From positions 62,001-126,000 of the forward strand of contig JAKSYS010000042.1 in assembly GCA_022925895.1 (NCBI GenBank): DNA of 64,000 nucleotides, written 5' to 3'. Positions within the stretch are counted from its first letter, which is position 1. Every line of letters starts with the position of its first letter. This DNA is from Fragilaria crotonensis (taxonomy: Eukaryota > Bacillariophyta > Fragilariophyceae > Fragilariales > Fragilariaceae). The position numbers were made by a program, and so were the translations under genes. The notes below the pieces were generated by a model. That model was not told where the DNA came from and did no database searches. It saw nothing but the letters and a program-made list of their open reading frames with translations. Below, piece after piece: positions 1 to 11,364 of this stretch.

Positions 1-1440
1 TCCTACAAGAAATGCTGAGCTTAACGCCCAATTCATATCTGTCGGATTGAGTTACGAGGAGGCAGATATGTTCAATACTAATTGACGATGATTTGAAATC
101 TGAGAGTTTTGGGAATCGCTTTACAAAAACTCGAATATATGCTTAATCAGAGAAATCGCTAGAAAAGCGTTTTCGGTTTCAGTCAGTTGACCAAACGAAA
201 GCCTAAAGCTGCCTTTCGTGAAGCGGAAGCGGATTCACACAGTAAATCCTTCCCAAACATTTTCTGCGAAAATCGATGCCAAGCTGATAGGAGTTGATAT
301 CACATTAGCAAATTTCTGCTTCAATCAGCGACTTGAACCTGGTATTACGTTGAACCAAGAAACTGGTGCTGTTTCACGCCCACAGTACCAGGTACCTTAA
401 AATGAGAAGGGATATGAACTGCATGAGACAGGAAAGTTATTGACAAGCAGAACACCGAAAGCTTGTAATCAATCTTTTCAGAAATCATTCCTTCTCCGTA
501 CAAGGAGGTACTATGTTCTATGTGGATACCAATACAAACCATCATTTCAGGAGAAGAAGTATCTTAGTTAGCCTAGGTTTCATATGTTGCCCTGAGATGA
601 GACATGTTTGACACCAGAATCTCCTCTTTTCATCTGTCTCAGCAACCACAGTCTTGATTTCAGATTTATTTCTGAGAGTGTGACGAGGCTTTTGAACACT
701 CAGTATTTTTTCTTTAGAGTCGTCAATTCTTGTTAATTTTGAGTTAGCGTTTTCTATTTATAAGACGACTATTTAACAAAGTATTAAGGGAAGCCTTGCA
801 ACAAGCGGGTTGATGACATGTGCATGTTGTTGCCATTTTGAATTGACAAGAGTATTATTTGTCGATTTGAGAATGAATGGGGTCGGCGTGGTCTCAAGCA
901 TATCATTAATCTCCAATGCATCTATTTTAGAATTTGGAGTTCGACCATGTCGTTATGGCATTTATTTGATCGTTGGATACTTTGAAAACATTCTTGTAGT
1001 GAATTGCATATAAATTCCAACCACGAGCCATGAGTAATTGATTTGCATCTCTTTAACCATATATCACAGCAGACTTATGACCATAATGGGCGCTTGTTTT
1101 GTTCGAAATCCGAAGACATGGATGTGCTTCATTCAGGCCATTCGCCCATCGATCACAGAAATTCGTTGAGTTTCTCCACATAAAACCCATTTATGGTTCG
1201 TCCATGGTAATTTTTTCTAAAAATTTCCTTTCGACCCACCATTATTGAGTCTACTTCTTGTTGCGGATCGTGGCATTATATTCGAATTGAGTTCCTTTAT
1301 AAAATGCATTCTATCGTGGGTCGTTATTTATTATTTGATATGAATTCCTGGATAAAAGATAGAAGACATTCTTCTTAACACACTGTCGAATTTCGCTGAT
1401 TTGGCTACGCCGAGCAGTCTCAATTGAAGACTTTCTTGTG
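1..1440. other. No recognisable gene
   Basis: AT-rich sequence without a convincing reading frame; the short open frames lack ATG starts or any recognisable motif. Vaguely repeated phrases around 900-1370 suggest old, diverged repeats, but no period can be fixed by eye. Confidence 0.5.
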
Positions 1441-1443
1441 ATC

Positions 1444-1690
1444 ACCCTTCCAAACAACCTTTCGCTCGAACTTCGTTGGCGGCCAATCCTTTAAAGAATA
1501 TGAAACTCTACGACGCCAAACTATCGACTTTCGATGGCTTGTACTCCCCATAGAAATACGAGACCCTTCCGAACTACCTTTCGCTCGAACTTCGTTGGCG
1601 GCCAGTCCTTAAAAGAATATGAAACTCTACGACGCCAAACTATCTCATTTCGCTGGCTTGTACTCCCCATAGAAATACGACACCCTTCGG
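1444..1690. repeat. 119-bp tandem repeat, two copies plus start of a third
   Basis: The string ACCCTTCC starts at 1444 and 1563, and a shortened form (ACCCTTCGG) starts at 1682, giving a period of exactly 119 bp. The two full units differ at only a few positions. The unit is not a multiple of three, and the open frames across it are simply the repeat read through, so I do not call a gene. Confidence 0.85.
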
Positions 1691-1869
1691 TACCAGTTCG
1701 CATGTTCAAAATTCAAACTGTCGAGGCCAAATAAGAGGTACGCAGGGTACAATTTTCGACTCCTTCAGGGATTCAGGGTACATCTCGGGTAGAATATGGA
1801 ACTTAACCGCCACTGCGAAGCACACCCCGAACACAAACCAAAGACCGTAATATAAATGTAAGGGTTTGA

Positions 1870-2400
1870 TACATCATATTGGGGGAGGGGCGGTTAGATG
1901 ATGTTGTCATCTAACTGATACATCACATGGGGGGAAGGGCGGTTAGATGATGTCGTCATCGAACAAGTCTCACAATTATATTTCACAACCCACATCAAAA
2001 TTGGGGGGGGGGGCGGCCAGATGATGATAGCATCGAACACGTCTAACAATTATATTTCACAACCCCACTTGCAACAGGATTATGGGGGCGGCTAGATGAT
2101 GTTTCACGAACAAGTCTTACAATTATATTTCACAACCCACATCAAAGTGGGGGGGGGGCGGCCAGATGATGATAGCATCGAACAAGTCTCACAATTACAT
2201 CTCACAACCCCACTTGCAACAGGATTATGGGGGCGGTTAGATGATGTTACTTTTTTAGATTCCCACCCCATAATGTCACTATGGACAGTGCAAATGTTCA
2301 GTAAATGGGGGCGGTTAGATGATGTTACTTTTTAGATTCCCACCCCATAATGTCACTATGGACAGTGCAAATAAATGTTCAGTAGCGTTTTGTCATCGAA
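1870..2400. repeat. G-run minisatellite with alternating ~73-bp monomers
   Basis: Blocks carrying GGCGGTTAGATGATG or GGCGGCCAGATGATG recur. The shared GAACAAGTCT-like word falls at about 1961, 2035, 2108 and 2180, so monomers are 72-74 bp and alternate in two types, giving a ~146-bp higher-order unit. One type has uninterrupted G runs of 9-11 (about 2002-2012 and 2150-2159). A further ~78-bp duplication spans about 2229-2385. No coding role is visible. Confidence 0.8.
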
Positions 2401-2590
2401 CAAGTGTCACGATTATGTTTCACAACCCATTATTGCACACAGCTGTACCAATACATACCAGTGCCATTGTTCAGTAAAATTTTGTCATGGAGCAACTTTC
2501 AAAATTATGAAATTTCACAACCCCACTGCACCAGAAATGCTCCATCTTAATGACAAAGAAGCAGTCAAGCACCTGTAGCAAATTTGGACT

Positions 2591-2897
2591 TGCAAAAAGG
2601 AACAAGAAGCCGGATAGGAAGAAGCAAACCGTCTTAAAAACAAGAAACAGTATAAGATTACAATAGCATCTTGGGTCATGCCTGGCTTGTTGCATTGTCT
2701 CAGGGGCACACCAGCTCAACCAACAACAAAGAAGGTATAATGCAAAAAGGAACAAGAAGCCGGATAGGAAGAAGCAAACCGTCTTGCAACCAAAACAAGA
2801 AACAGAAGTATAAGATTACAATAGCATCTTGGGTCATGCCTGGCTTGTTGCATTGTCTCAGGGGCACACCAGCTCAACCAACAACAAAGAAGGTATA
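2591..2897. repeat. 150-bp tandem repeat, two copies
   Basis: TGCAAAAAGGAACAAGAAGC starts at 2591 and 2741. The two units are nearly identical apart from a few inserted bases. They lie just beyond the 3' end of the broken minus-strand gene that follows and may be its decayed 3' flank. Confidence 0.85.
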
Positions 2898-2899
2898 AA

Positions 2900-4216
2900 G
2901 GTCCAGCGCACAGCAATGGTAACCCACTTTTCCATATAATTATCGAGGAGCAACAAACCAAACGCTTCATCACTTTTAGTTACAAGTTTTCCACCACGCC
3001 CATCTCCGGCTTTTGACACCAACGTGGTCTTCTTTGCATTTCTCCATTGCCTTGCCCCGCATACATTCCAAGAACCTGTCAAAGAACCAGAAGAATGCAT
3101 TCTTCTCTCTTTCTGTTGTTGCTCTGAGCTTACAGAATTCGCCAATACTGTAAAACTCTTCTCCGTTGTTTGAACTCGGCGATTGCTTTCCTTGCAAGTG
3201 CCCCACCTGTTTGTTCACACGAACTCCTCTTTGTATTCAATGCATGATTAAAACAACTTTCGTACAGCATTTGAAAACTTACATGCTTGTGAGGCTCCAC
3301 TTTTTCATGATTCATCACCAACTGGAATGCTTTTTGGAACATTGCGTCGTTATTTATGAACTTGATTCGGCGGAATACATCTGATTTGACAAATTGATTA
3401 ACACAATCTGCCACATGCTTCTCTTGTTTCTGAATTGATTCAGCCTTTGACAAGCCACGAACCGAAATGCCAACATCAATAATCTGACGAGACGGCAACA
3501 TGACATTAGGATTTGCATTGTTTGGAGGATCCACTGCACCTTGCTGGGAACTGCGGTTCAACTCCCTACGATGAGCCTCAGCCCTCATTGCTGCGGCTTC
3601 TGCCTCGTCCTCCATTTCCCTTCAATACCCATTGTATCTCTGTCGACGTCCCCTGCTATCATCCTCATCTGATGAAGTTGACGACCAGCCATGCTTTTCC
3701 TTATTTTCAGCCGTTATTGTTGGCGAGTTCTGCCCCCTTCGTCATCACTTGATTCGTCCTGCACAGCATCCTCACCATACACCTCCTCTTCATCATCCTC
3801 CTTGCTTGTCATCGTTCTCCTCGTCAACATACTCCTCTGATTCGGATGTGCTTTCAATGTCATCGAGTATCAACTTCTGTACCACCAATTTTCTTGGTTT
3901 AATTGGCTTTCTTCTTACCAGCACCAGCAACACGTTTCTTTGTTCTTGGTGGTCACACTGTCGACAGCATTGGATTCGTCACCATCAGGTTTGCCCTTGT
4001 CATCATCCGCTGGATCATTTGTTGTTTTTGTACGCTTATGATTTGCAGCAGCAGCACTTTCATTTACCTTCTTTTGTTTGTTATTTGTCATTTTTGTAGT
4101 CTTTGATCCTCCGCCTTTTGTTACAGGCTGTAGTTGTGCAGCTCCGCCTTTACGGTTCGTGCCTGCTTGTTACGTGGTGATGTCCGAGAAGCTGCTTTGG
4201 CTGCTCCTCTGGCCAT
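2900..4216 (-). pseudogene. Broken acidic/basic protein gene of unknown function
   Basis: The minus strand from an ATG at 4216 reads as one protein only if several frame changes are allowed. It starts basic (MARGAAKAASRTSPRNK), continues through Lys-rich and Asp/Glu-rich low-complexity stretches (about 4100-3640), then a clean 161-codon block (3615-3130) with a folded-looking Phe/Lys-rich segment, and ends in two other frames near EKNAFFWFFDRF and SDEAFGLLLLDNYMEKW. The last motif resembles one I associate with multicopy, probably transposon-linked protein families in diatoms; this is memory-based and not a family assignment. At least five single-base frame changes separate the blocks. It could be a decayed transposon accessory gene or a real gene hurt by assembly indels. 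Confidence 0.45.
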
Positions 4217-5200
4217 GATGCATGTATCTTTAACAAGCAAGTGTGAAAAAGAAAGTGTGAGAAAGGCAACAATTTGAAGGATCCACATATTACGCCATGC
4301 TTTTGAATCAGATAGGGTTTTTGAATGAGAAGCAGTTCGCCATGTATGTTTAATTTATACCATGACATGATTGAATCATGATTTTTACAGTACAAAATCA
4401 ACATACATGCTTATGTTGTCTCATGTGTTGTGTTTGAATGCAGGTTGATAGTCAGTACAGCTGAGTTTTCCGTTACTACGTAAGTCGTACGTTGAGTTTA
4501 GTCATATCTATTGTTGACATTCCTGCAGTTGTGCCGTAGCATTGCATAGTATATACATATCTTAGCGTGTATTTTTACCACTACTTGTTTTACTTAGGTA
4601 CAATATTATGTTCTATATTCACAACTATTAATGGTAATTCATACTACTTCAGAGTTTGTATCGACCAAAAATTAGATTTACATAGAGAGTTCTGGTAGTT
4701 ATATAAGAATCATAAAAATTGATTTCCAATTGCTACGTACCATATGTAGTAGAAACTGCGCTCCATTTTTTAGCCTGTTCCATGAAAGCAATATAGCATA
4801 CATGTACATAGTTAATATATCTATTATAAAAGTAATATATGTATACATATATGCGTCATGTGTTTATACACCACATATACAAGCATTTCCTAAGTATTTT
4901 GAGTTCCTGTACTCAAGTCCCAGGTGCGGAGTCACCCTTTTTGCATAGAAACAATGTAATCCCTTTTCGTGTGTTATGTGTTTGTGGTGTCATGTATGAC
5001 ACCACAAACAATTGCACGATTGCTTCTCAGAAGCAATTGTGCATTCGTTTGTTTCGCGATTGTCACCATTGCTGTCGGATCAGGAAGAGTTGCCACTAAG
5101 TTGTCGAAGACGCGCTCGCATTGCCACCAGTGGTGGTCGTTGCGAGGAACTGAACTGACATCGTGCGGCCTTTACTTGCCAGAAAGCAAGAGAGGGCCCG
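4217..5200. other. AT-rich spacer without a gene
   Basis: Composition is strongly AT-rich from about 4450 to 4900, with runs of TATATGTATAC type. No reading frame is supported. The right end holds two adjacent hairpins, listed separately. Confidence 0.6.
4979..5042. repeat. Two back-to-back hairpins
   Basis: 4979-4993 and 4996-5010 are perfect reverse complements (15-bp stem, 2-nt loop GT; arm TGTTTGTGGTGTCAT). Immediately after, about 5014-5042 forms a second near-perfect palindrome centred on TTCTCAGAA with one mismatched position. They sit 160 bp upstream of the ATG at 5201. Confidence 0.8.
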
Positions 5201-7245
5201 ATGTCGCATAATCGACGTGGTGGTGATAGGGTCGCGGGCGTGGAAAATAAGACTTCCCCATGCAAGACGTCGGTGCTAAATTTGGGGAAGACACCGCAAG
5301 TGCCAGGATTGCATGATGTGGACGAGAAGAAGGACGCAAATAAACAACTGCCAGCAAAGCGCAACGAGAGGGAGAGTCTCCTGACAAGAAATAGGAGGAT
5401 TATGAGGCTGTTGTCGATGGCAGTTATTCCTGAGGAGAGGAGTGCTTTCAGGCGACGGTTCCGGCAGGCAAGCAAGGATGAAAAGAAGCATGTGAAATCA
5501 GAACAAAGCAATCTGTGCCACGTTATGATGAGTTGGATCGCCAAAGCCTTTCAATGTGAGCCGTTCCAGCTACGACGGGCGGGCGACATGTTCCCCGAGG
5601 CACGGATTGAATCGGAGTTCCTTAACAAATTTTATATTATGGATGTCATTCTGAACCGGGCGCCTTCATCAGCAGCAGTGACGGGGGTGCAGGCTCCATC
5701 TGATCACAGGAAACAACCTGTTGTTGACTGTGACGTGGTCCGACCACTTCGATTGTACCAGCCGGACGACGCTCTACCTGAGAAGGATTATTGTTATAGG
5801 GCTGCTATCCTTTTCTTACCCCAGTGTGGCGTGTTCTACTGTCATAGGGAGCGTCGTAGGGGAGATGCTGGTGTGCCGGGCTCGTTCATAGCCCATGACA
5901 TGAGCTGGCTACGCCTGCAACGTGAGCTGACATGTGGTGGTCGTGAGGTGTCTTACACGTTTGGCAGCGACAGCTTTGTGAAGCGTTTATACTGAGCGTA
6001 CGGGCCATCGTGTCTATCGTGATGAGCATGACTTCAGCTCTGGTTGGCACTTCCTTGATGAGAATCACCGCGTGTCGGCGTGGAGGATTTCCACTGGGAG
6101 AACGCACCATTCCCAGCAGAACCGAGTCATCTACAGGGCTGTTCAATGCCACGATGTGGATGGTCCCAAGTTGGCGCCTGATTTATTACAGGGCTACAAC
6201 AACTTTGGCACCTGCCCTTGCGACTATCTGGCTGCCGAGTACCAACAGCGGCTTTCTTCTTCTTCCAGTGCTAGGAAAGATGGACGGCACTATGTTGCCG
6301 GGTATCTTCACTACCAGCTGCCTGATTCTTGTTGGATCATCGATCCCGTGGACAACCACTTTGTTGATGTGATGGTTGATGTCGACACGGTTGGTAACGG
6401 GACAAGGAATCGCCAGTCTGTTGTCATGATCCGGAATGTCACTAAGATCAACACTGACAATGACCACATCGGATTGCTTGAGCGTATCACGTCGCACAAC
6501 GCGGAGCTTCGGAAGGTGGAGGGTAAGGGACATGCATGCAATAAATGTGAGGATCTTGGGACGATGCATGCCATCGGAACAAGAATACCACTTGGAGGGG
6601 TGGGCACGCCGGCTCCGTACTCTGCAAACGGGAAGGTTCCGGGGGATGCCCTTCGTGATTTAGTTGTTGACTTGGCGAGCCTTGGGAGTCGCTGCTTCCC
6701 GACGGTGTACTCGCTCCGTTGTTAGGGACGTGGAGGGGGACTCCGGCATGCTTCCAGTTGTGCCAATGGGCGGTGAGGCTCTCACTGATACCGAAGATGC
6801 TGACGAGGCGATGGATGGGCATGATGTGGAGCTTGATGACGACGAATCAATTGTCCATGAGAAGGCTCGGGCAAAAGTTGAGCGTTGCCGAAGGGTCGGG
6901 TACACCATCGACATGAGTATCAACCTCGGGAACGCGTCGCACTTCGATGTGCATGACGCGTCCCCAGGCTACAGTGTGTGGACTGAGGAGGTGCCTGGCC
7001 GTGGTGCCAACTTTTTTTTTGTCCTTCCAAATGTATATGGAACAAAACCTGATGGGCGGAGCACCTTCAGTGGCATGGCGGTGAGGCTTGGCCATGGCGT
7101 GGCCATCAGCTGGAATGGCCGCGTGATCCGTCATTGTACATCCGTTTCAAATTGTACGGATGCCTGTGTCCACCAGCAGCAGACATACTCAATGCATCTC
7201 TCAAGCAAACCAAGATACCAAGGCATTCTATTCTGGCATATATGA
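5201..7245 (+). pseudogene. Broken multicopy-type gene; C-terminus like a 2OG-Fe(II) oxygenase
   Basis: Three frames join into one protein of roughly 680 residues: 5201-5995, then about 6000-6720, then about 6690-7245. The first join needs removal of a single T just before the TGA at 5995. The N-terminal part is basic and unrecognised; the middle has a CDYLAAEYQQRL-type segment and CNKCEDLG; an acidic linker follows. The last part contains SHFDVHDASPGYSVW, FFFVLPNVYG and then LGHGVAISWNGRVIRHCTS. That arrangement (H-x-D, then a distal His in RHC) fits the double-stranded beta-helix of 2-oxoglutarate/Fe(II) oxygenases, including those carried by some eukaryotic transposons. The fold call is inference; the frame breaks are seen. 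The surroundings (MULE and YR relics) favour a mobile or multicopy origin. Confidence 0.5.
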
Positions 7246-7759
7246 TTGGAAGACGTAGTGCTAGGTTTGCAGCACTGTTTTGCAACATCCATAAAGTCAC
7301 GACAAGTCACCTTACTCTTGTTGGTGCAAACTGAATTTGTCTTATTGACATTGCATTTTTGTTGTTGTTGTCTTCTGGTCAGGTTGTGGGTTGATGCACA
7401 TCACAACATTGCCTTCACCAGCAGCATTAACAAAAATCTTGAGAAGGTCCATCATCATCACATTCATCTTCACCTGTAAGGTGTAGTCTACTGGTGCTGA
7501 CCAAATAATAACACATCAACAAGTTCCTGGTGACAGACCATGATGAAAGGAAAGTGGTGCAATCTGGGTTTGGGGAGGATGTTAAGAGTGGCTGGACATG
7601 GAAGTTTGTAATCAACAAGCTCAAGCCTGAGCATTCATAAGGAGAGCACTATGCGACGACTCTCCGCTCCGTCTCTCACTTCTTTTGTCCAATACATGGC
7701 AGTAGTACTCTAAAGATTTTGTTTGTTCCTCACAGAACTTGAATCCTCGCTTTGACAGC
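7246..7759. other. Spacer between two broken genes
   Basis: Short frames only. It may contain more of the minus-strand transposase relic that follows, but I cannot recognise it here. Confidence 0.4.
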
Positions 7760-8871
7760 TAACCAAGCATAGCCACCATTCAAGGGTTTCATCGAATTTT
7801 GTAGCTCCTTGCTGCGGAGTGTTGTATGTTCTGGTCATGGAAACTTGCTCTCTTATTGGAGAGCTCCTGCATGCAAAGGATGGTGTCCTTTATCTAGGTT
7901 GCAGGATCATCCCAGCCACTCCAAGCAATTCAAGCAACGTAAGAGGAGTGATTTGCCTAGCAATTGACAATCCAAGACGTCCTTCATTACAGGGTGTTGT
8001 ATGGATAGAGTAGCAAGCAAATTGTTTCCTTAGGCTACAGCATGAACTACCTGGTGGAAGCAATTAAGGAGACTATGGTCTCCATGCAACATTCCACAAG
8101 TATCAAAATCTCCAACAATATTGCCTTGTACGCTTCCAATGAGTAAAACTCAAGCACCAAGGCTCTCAGCAATCCACCATAATGGTTCCATCTGCTGACT
8201 TTAATTGTTTATAGCACGTACCACATTCTGGAGACAAAAGACAGCATCAAGCAGAGTGCATGAGTCTAGAATGGCAAGGGAGGTGAGCAGAGCATCACTA
8301 CTAGTCCATAACCAAAGACTGCATGAATGTCATCTAGCCTTTTGCTTGAGTGAAACGAACTACAGAAATGTATGGGTAACAAACATGGTTGAGCTGCCAT
8401 ATCATAACATCTAATGCAATTGGTGTGGCACAGGTGTCCCAGTCAAACATAATTGCGCCTGTTTGCCAGCAAATTCCCACCATTGTATCATTCTCATCAC
8501 ATTGAATGTCAAAAAGAAAAGATGGATCCTCTTGGTGCAATTGGCAAAGGAAGTGAACCATCACGCACATAGCTAGTACTTCCAGGATCAGAGCGTGCCT
8601 ATTTCAACACAATCATAGGCAATTTCCTGTGCAATAGACAGATACTCCAGAGGCAGATTTTCACAAGGACTGAGAATGAACTCGCATCTCCCTCTGAGGC
8701 TGTTCTCTCTGAAAGGAGATCAAAGTCTCCATTCATGAGCTTCAAGTTGATCTTGGTTTTCATGTTATGGATAAATTGGCTGGAAACATTGAAATCTTTT
8801 GGCAACATATTGCAAAACAAGCCTCTCATCCACCGCTCATGCAGCCACACCCATATTGTGTGCAGCACCAT
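7760..8871 (-). pseudogene. MULE-like transposase relic
   Basis: The minus strand carries fragments in the order expected for MULE/FAR1-type transposases. Near 8871-8700 is an N-terminal phrase like PKDFNVSSQFIHNMKTKI. At 8570-8334 comes LFDIQCDENDTMVGICW followed by a stretch ending QLNHVCYPYI, matching the region around the first catalytic Asp (the 'W...F.D.TY' block). Further down, about 8300-8220, is SDALLTSLAILDSCTL, where the family has the second catalytic Asp region. Between these are stop codons and frame changes, so it is dead. No terminal inverted repeats or target duplication could be identified. Family assignment rests on motif order remembered from diatom and plant MULEs. Confidence 0.45.
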
Positions 8872-8874
8872 GCA

Positions 8875-9460
8875 TAGTGTTTGATCTTGGGTTTTTATTT
8901 CCTCGTTTGCCCCGGCAAATACCTTGGGCGCACCTGCCCCACCTGCACTGTTTCAACTCTGCGACGTCCCATTTTGGGTGGGATTGCGCGCCCTTGCCAC
9001 GGCTACTTGTTGCGATGCCGAGGACTTGCTGGCTGCCACCTTTGTCACACTCACCTTTACTCAACAGATGCAAAATGGAGTGCGCAATGAAATGATCGGC
9101 CATGGCTGCTCAGGACACCCCGACATTTTCCCTGTGCTTGCGTTAGCCTCGCGAGTCATAATGCTCTGTGCCCAGGGTGCCTCACCCGAGCGAGACCACT
9201 CTCAATGGCGTCCGCACCCATCCGGGCGCCCCCTTTCCATACCTCACATTGGCTTCCCTTACCACACATATCCGCGCCGCGCTCCACCTGCACCCAGATC
9301 CTACCTACACTCTTGCAGATGTTTCCATTTGCTCCACTCAGGCTGGGGGCATGGCTCATTCCTGTGTGCTGGCGTCGACAGCAATCACATCCGCTTTGTT
9401 GGCAGTTGGCGGTCCGATGAGATGGTTCGATTCATGTTCAGGCACAGCCTGTCATGACCG
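8875..9460 (+). pseudogene. Tyrosine recombinase relic (YR retroelement), plus strand
   Basis: Two frames alternate. 8924-9180 contains FVTLTFTQQMQNGVRNEMIG, the beta-hairpin region after the first catalytic Arg. 9168-9330 continues in another frame with RAALHLHPDPTYTLADVS. 9330-9457 returns to the first frame with CAGVDSNHIRFVGSWRSDEM, the box that precedes the nucleophilic Tyr in YR enzymes of diatom elements (normally GRWRSDxxxxY; here GSWRSDEMVRFM, so Gly-Arg-Trp is Gly-Ser-Trp and the expected Tyr is Phe). Both changes mean it is inactive as read. It is followed directly by the B-A-B repeat block, the arrangement seen at the 3' end of split-direct-repeat elements. Confidence 0.6.
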
Positions 9461-9565
9461 GCCTCCCTGCTGCAATGCTTCAAGGCGGCACCATTCTCAT
9501 CACTCCCCCATATCCGCTAAACTCCCCACCCGCCTTCCGCCTCCCAATCTTTCCTGTCATGGCTC

Positions 9566-9678
9566 TATATTTGGAAGTCAAGCTAGTATTCATGTGAGAC
9601 TGATGTTCTATCTTTGGGTTCTACTAGCCCTAGTAATCCACTCTCTCTCTCTTCCTCCATTACATTCCTTTGTACTGT
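9566..9678 (+). repeat. Direct repeat B, first copy
   Basis: From TATAT, with AGCTAGTATTCATGTGAGAC, through a CT-rich run to ATTCCTTTGTAC. It matches 9880-9991 at most positions (the words GCTAGTATGCATGTGAGAC, CTAGCCCTAGTAATC and ATTCCTTTG are shared or nearly shared). Confidence 0.75.
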
Positions 9679-9710
9679 CTTGCGCAGGCGGTGTGTGGGA
9701 ATTTAGCTAT

Positions 9711-9832
9711 CTAGGTTTGGTTCTTGGAGCCGTCATCTTTGTTGGATTCCGAATCCAATCAATGTTAGACTCCTCCTTAGGATGTTGCTGTCCGCTTGTC
9801 CGTCCACTTGTCCTCTGTTCTTGCACATCCCA
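9711..9832 (+). repeat. Direct repeat A, internal copy
   Basis: CTAGGTTTGG..., with TTGTTGGATTCCGAATCCAA, to GCACATCCCA. It is about 90% identical to 13753-13871 and lies between the two B copies. Confidence 0.8.
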
Positions 9833-9879
9833 CGGAGCTAACTCCTAGTCCTGTTATTGTTCACTCCAGGCACCTTCCC

Positions 9880-9991
9880 TATATGGGAGTCTAGCTAGTA
9901 TGCATGTGAGACCGATGTTCTGGCATCAGGATCTAGCCCTAGTAATCTTCTCTCTCTCTTCCTCTGTTGCATTCCTTTGCTTGTACAGTTT
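9880..9991 (+). repeat. Direct repeat B, second copy
   Basis: Second copy of the 9566-9678 repeat, with GCTAGTATGCATGTGAGACC and the same CT-rich run. With the A repeat in between it gives the order B1-A2-B2. Confidence 0.75.
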
Positions 9992-9999
9992 TGTACGCC

Positions 10000-11364
10000 C
10001 ATTTTCTTCTTGGTTTATGTCTGACCAACTGTGACCATCTTGGGATTCATTGTCATCTCTGTCGCAACCTCTGGTGTGTTTTGATGTAGTGCATGAAAGC
10101 AAGAGTCCCTTTCCAACTGCTGATCAGCTTTATTGTTTCCACTAGCACGCCTGCTTTGAACTATGGCGGCAATGGCCGCCTTCAATCTGAGCTAGGGGGT
10201 GCCCAGCTTGTTTAGTGGGAAGCCAAGTTGGTCCTTGCCATACAGTACTGGTGCTGGCCTCACTTGCATTGAGGCGTGATCTCTGACATAGATGCAGGGT
10301 GCTTCTCCCACACTAGATTGATGGGCCTCCCCATGGCGTTTCCCCATTTTGTTCCACCCTTGACATACCCCAAAACTCTGGCCACTACGTTTGCTACTAA
10401 TGCCCTGACCGGGCGGAGCGGATCGTGGTCCTCGGAGGACTCCATCCTATACTGGCTTGCTTATGGTCATCCCTCTGTCACTATTCTTCTGGGTCCTGCA
10501 TGTAATCAACACTGTGTCCGCGTTTGATAATTCTGCTGCCTCTCTGCTCCTTAATGTGCATCCCTGCCATCTGAACTCAACGTCTTCCACTCCTCTTCCC
10601 TTGGACAGTAGCACGTCCTCACCACAAGCTCCCTCGCACTGCGAAAAAGAAGGCTGTCACAATGAGTTGTCCCGTCGCCTCCTGTAGCTCCGTCCTTATC
10701 ATCCTCGAGGCAATCAAGACTACGGCTGCTGGAACTGCCTGCTGCTGGAGCGTCTCAGGGTCTTCAATCGCATACCCCTTCAGCTGAGCGGCCAAACGGG
10801 TTTGAGTCGTCCACGAGTGTCATGCATGGGGCTCCCATGTTTGTGAACCTGAAGGGCCTGTGCCACACTGTCAATGGCGGCACGAACTGTGCCTGCTTGC
10901 CATCCAGAGCAAGCTCTCATAACTCGATCGGTGGTCCCGGGAATCGACCAGCCTTCTCGCACAGCCGCGGCTGTGAAGCAAGAGAACAGCGCAAGTTGTT
11001 CACCGCGGTCCGGCCTTTGAGGTATGGTCATGTCGGTACCCAATTGCTTCGAGGAACCCCAAGTATCTCTCCCAGCTGACACTTTGCTGGGAGCGGGTTC
11101 CGTTGGTACTAACTGCTGTGTTTTGGGCGGCAGCCGCAGCAGCTCTCCAAGAACACAAGTGATGACCGTCGGAGGCAATGGGATGATCTGGAATGACTGC
11201 GGGACGATGTGAGATGAGGATCGATCAGAAATCATCAAGGACAAAGAACAGTCGTCGAGCTGGAAATCCGGGAAGAGGGCGTTGGCCAGCACAGGGTTCT
11301 GTACCCTATGTGCACTAAAGCTAAAAATTGGGTCTTTTTCAATCACGGGAATTCGTGATTTCAT
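10000..11364 (-). pseudogene. Tyrosine recombinase relic, minus strand
   Basis: Reading the minus strand downward from 11364: an N-terminal part (11364-10780) with GWQAGTVRAAIDSVAQAL and MHDTRGR; then, after a frame change near 10790, LAAQLKGYAIEDPETLQQQA and LIVTAFFFAVRGS (about 10790-10630), which is the block just before the catalytic domain in diatom YR enzymes (usually AFFFAMRSCEY). At about 10600-10500 follow TLRSREAAELSNADTV and RTQKNSDRGMTIS, the beta-hairpin block, then VRALVANVVARVLGYVKG at 10445-10260. The region that should hold the His-x-x-Arg and Tyr boxes (10250-10000) is too decayed to read. The order and spacing support the call; several stops and frame changes show it is dead. 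Orientation is opposite to the YR relic at 8.9-9.5 kb. Confidence 0.55.

Noticed and set aside
9168-9848. A 226-codon plus-strand frame as an independent gene
   Set aside because: Its first half is the shifted frame of the recombinase relic and its second half runs through the B and A repeats.
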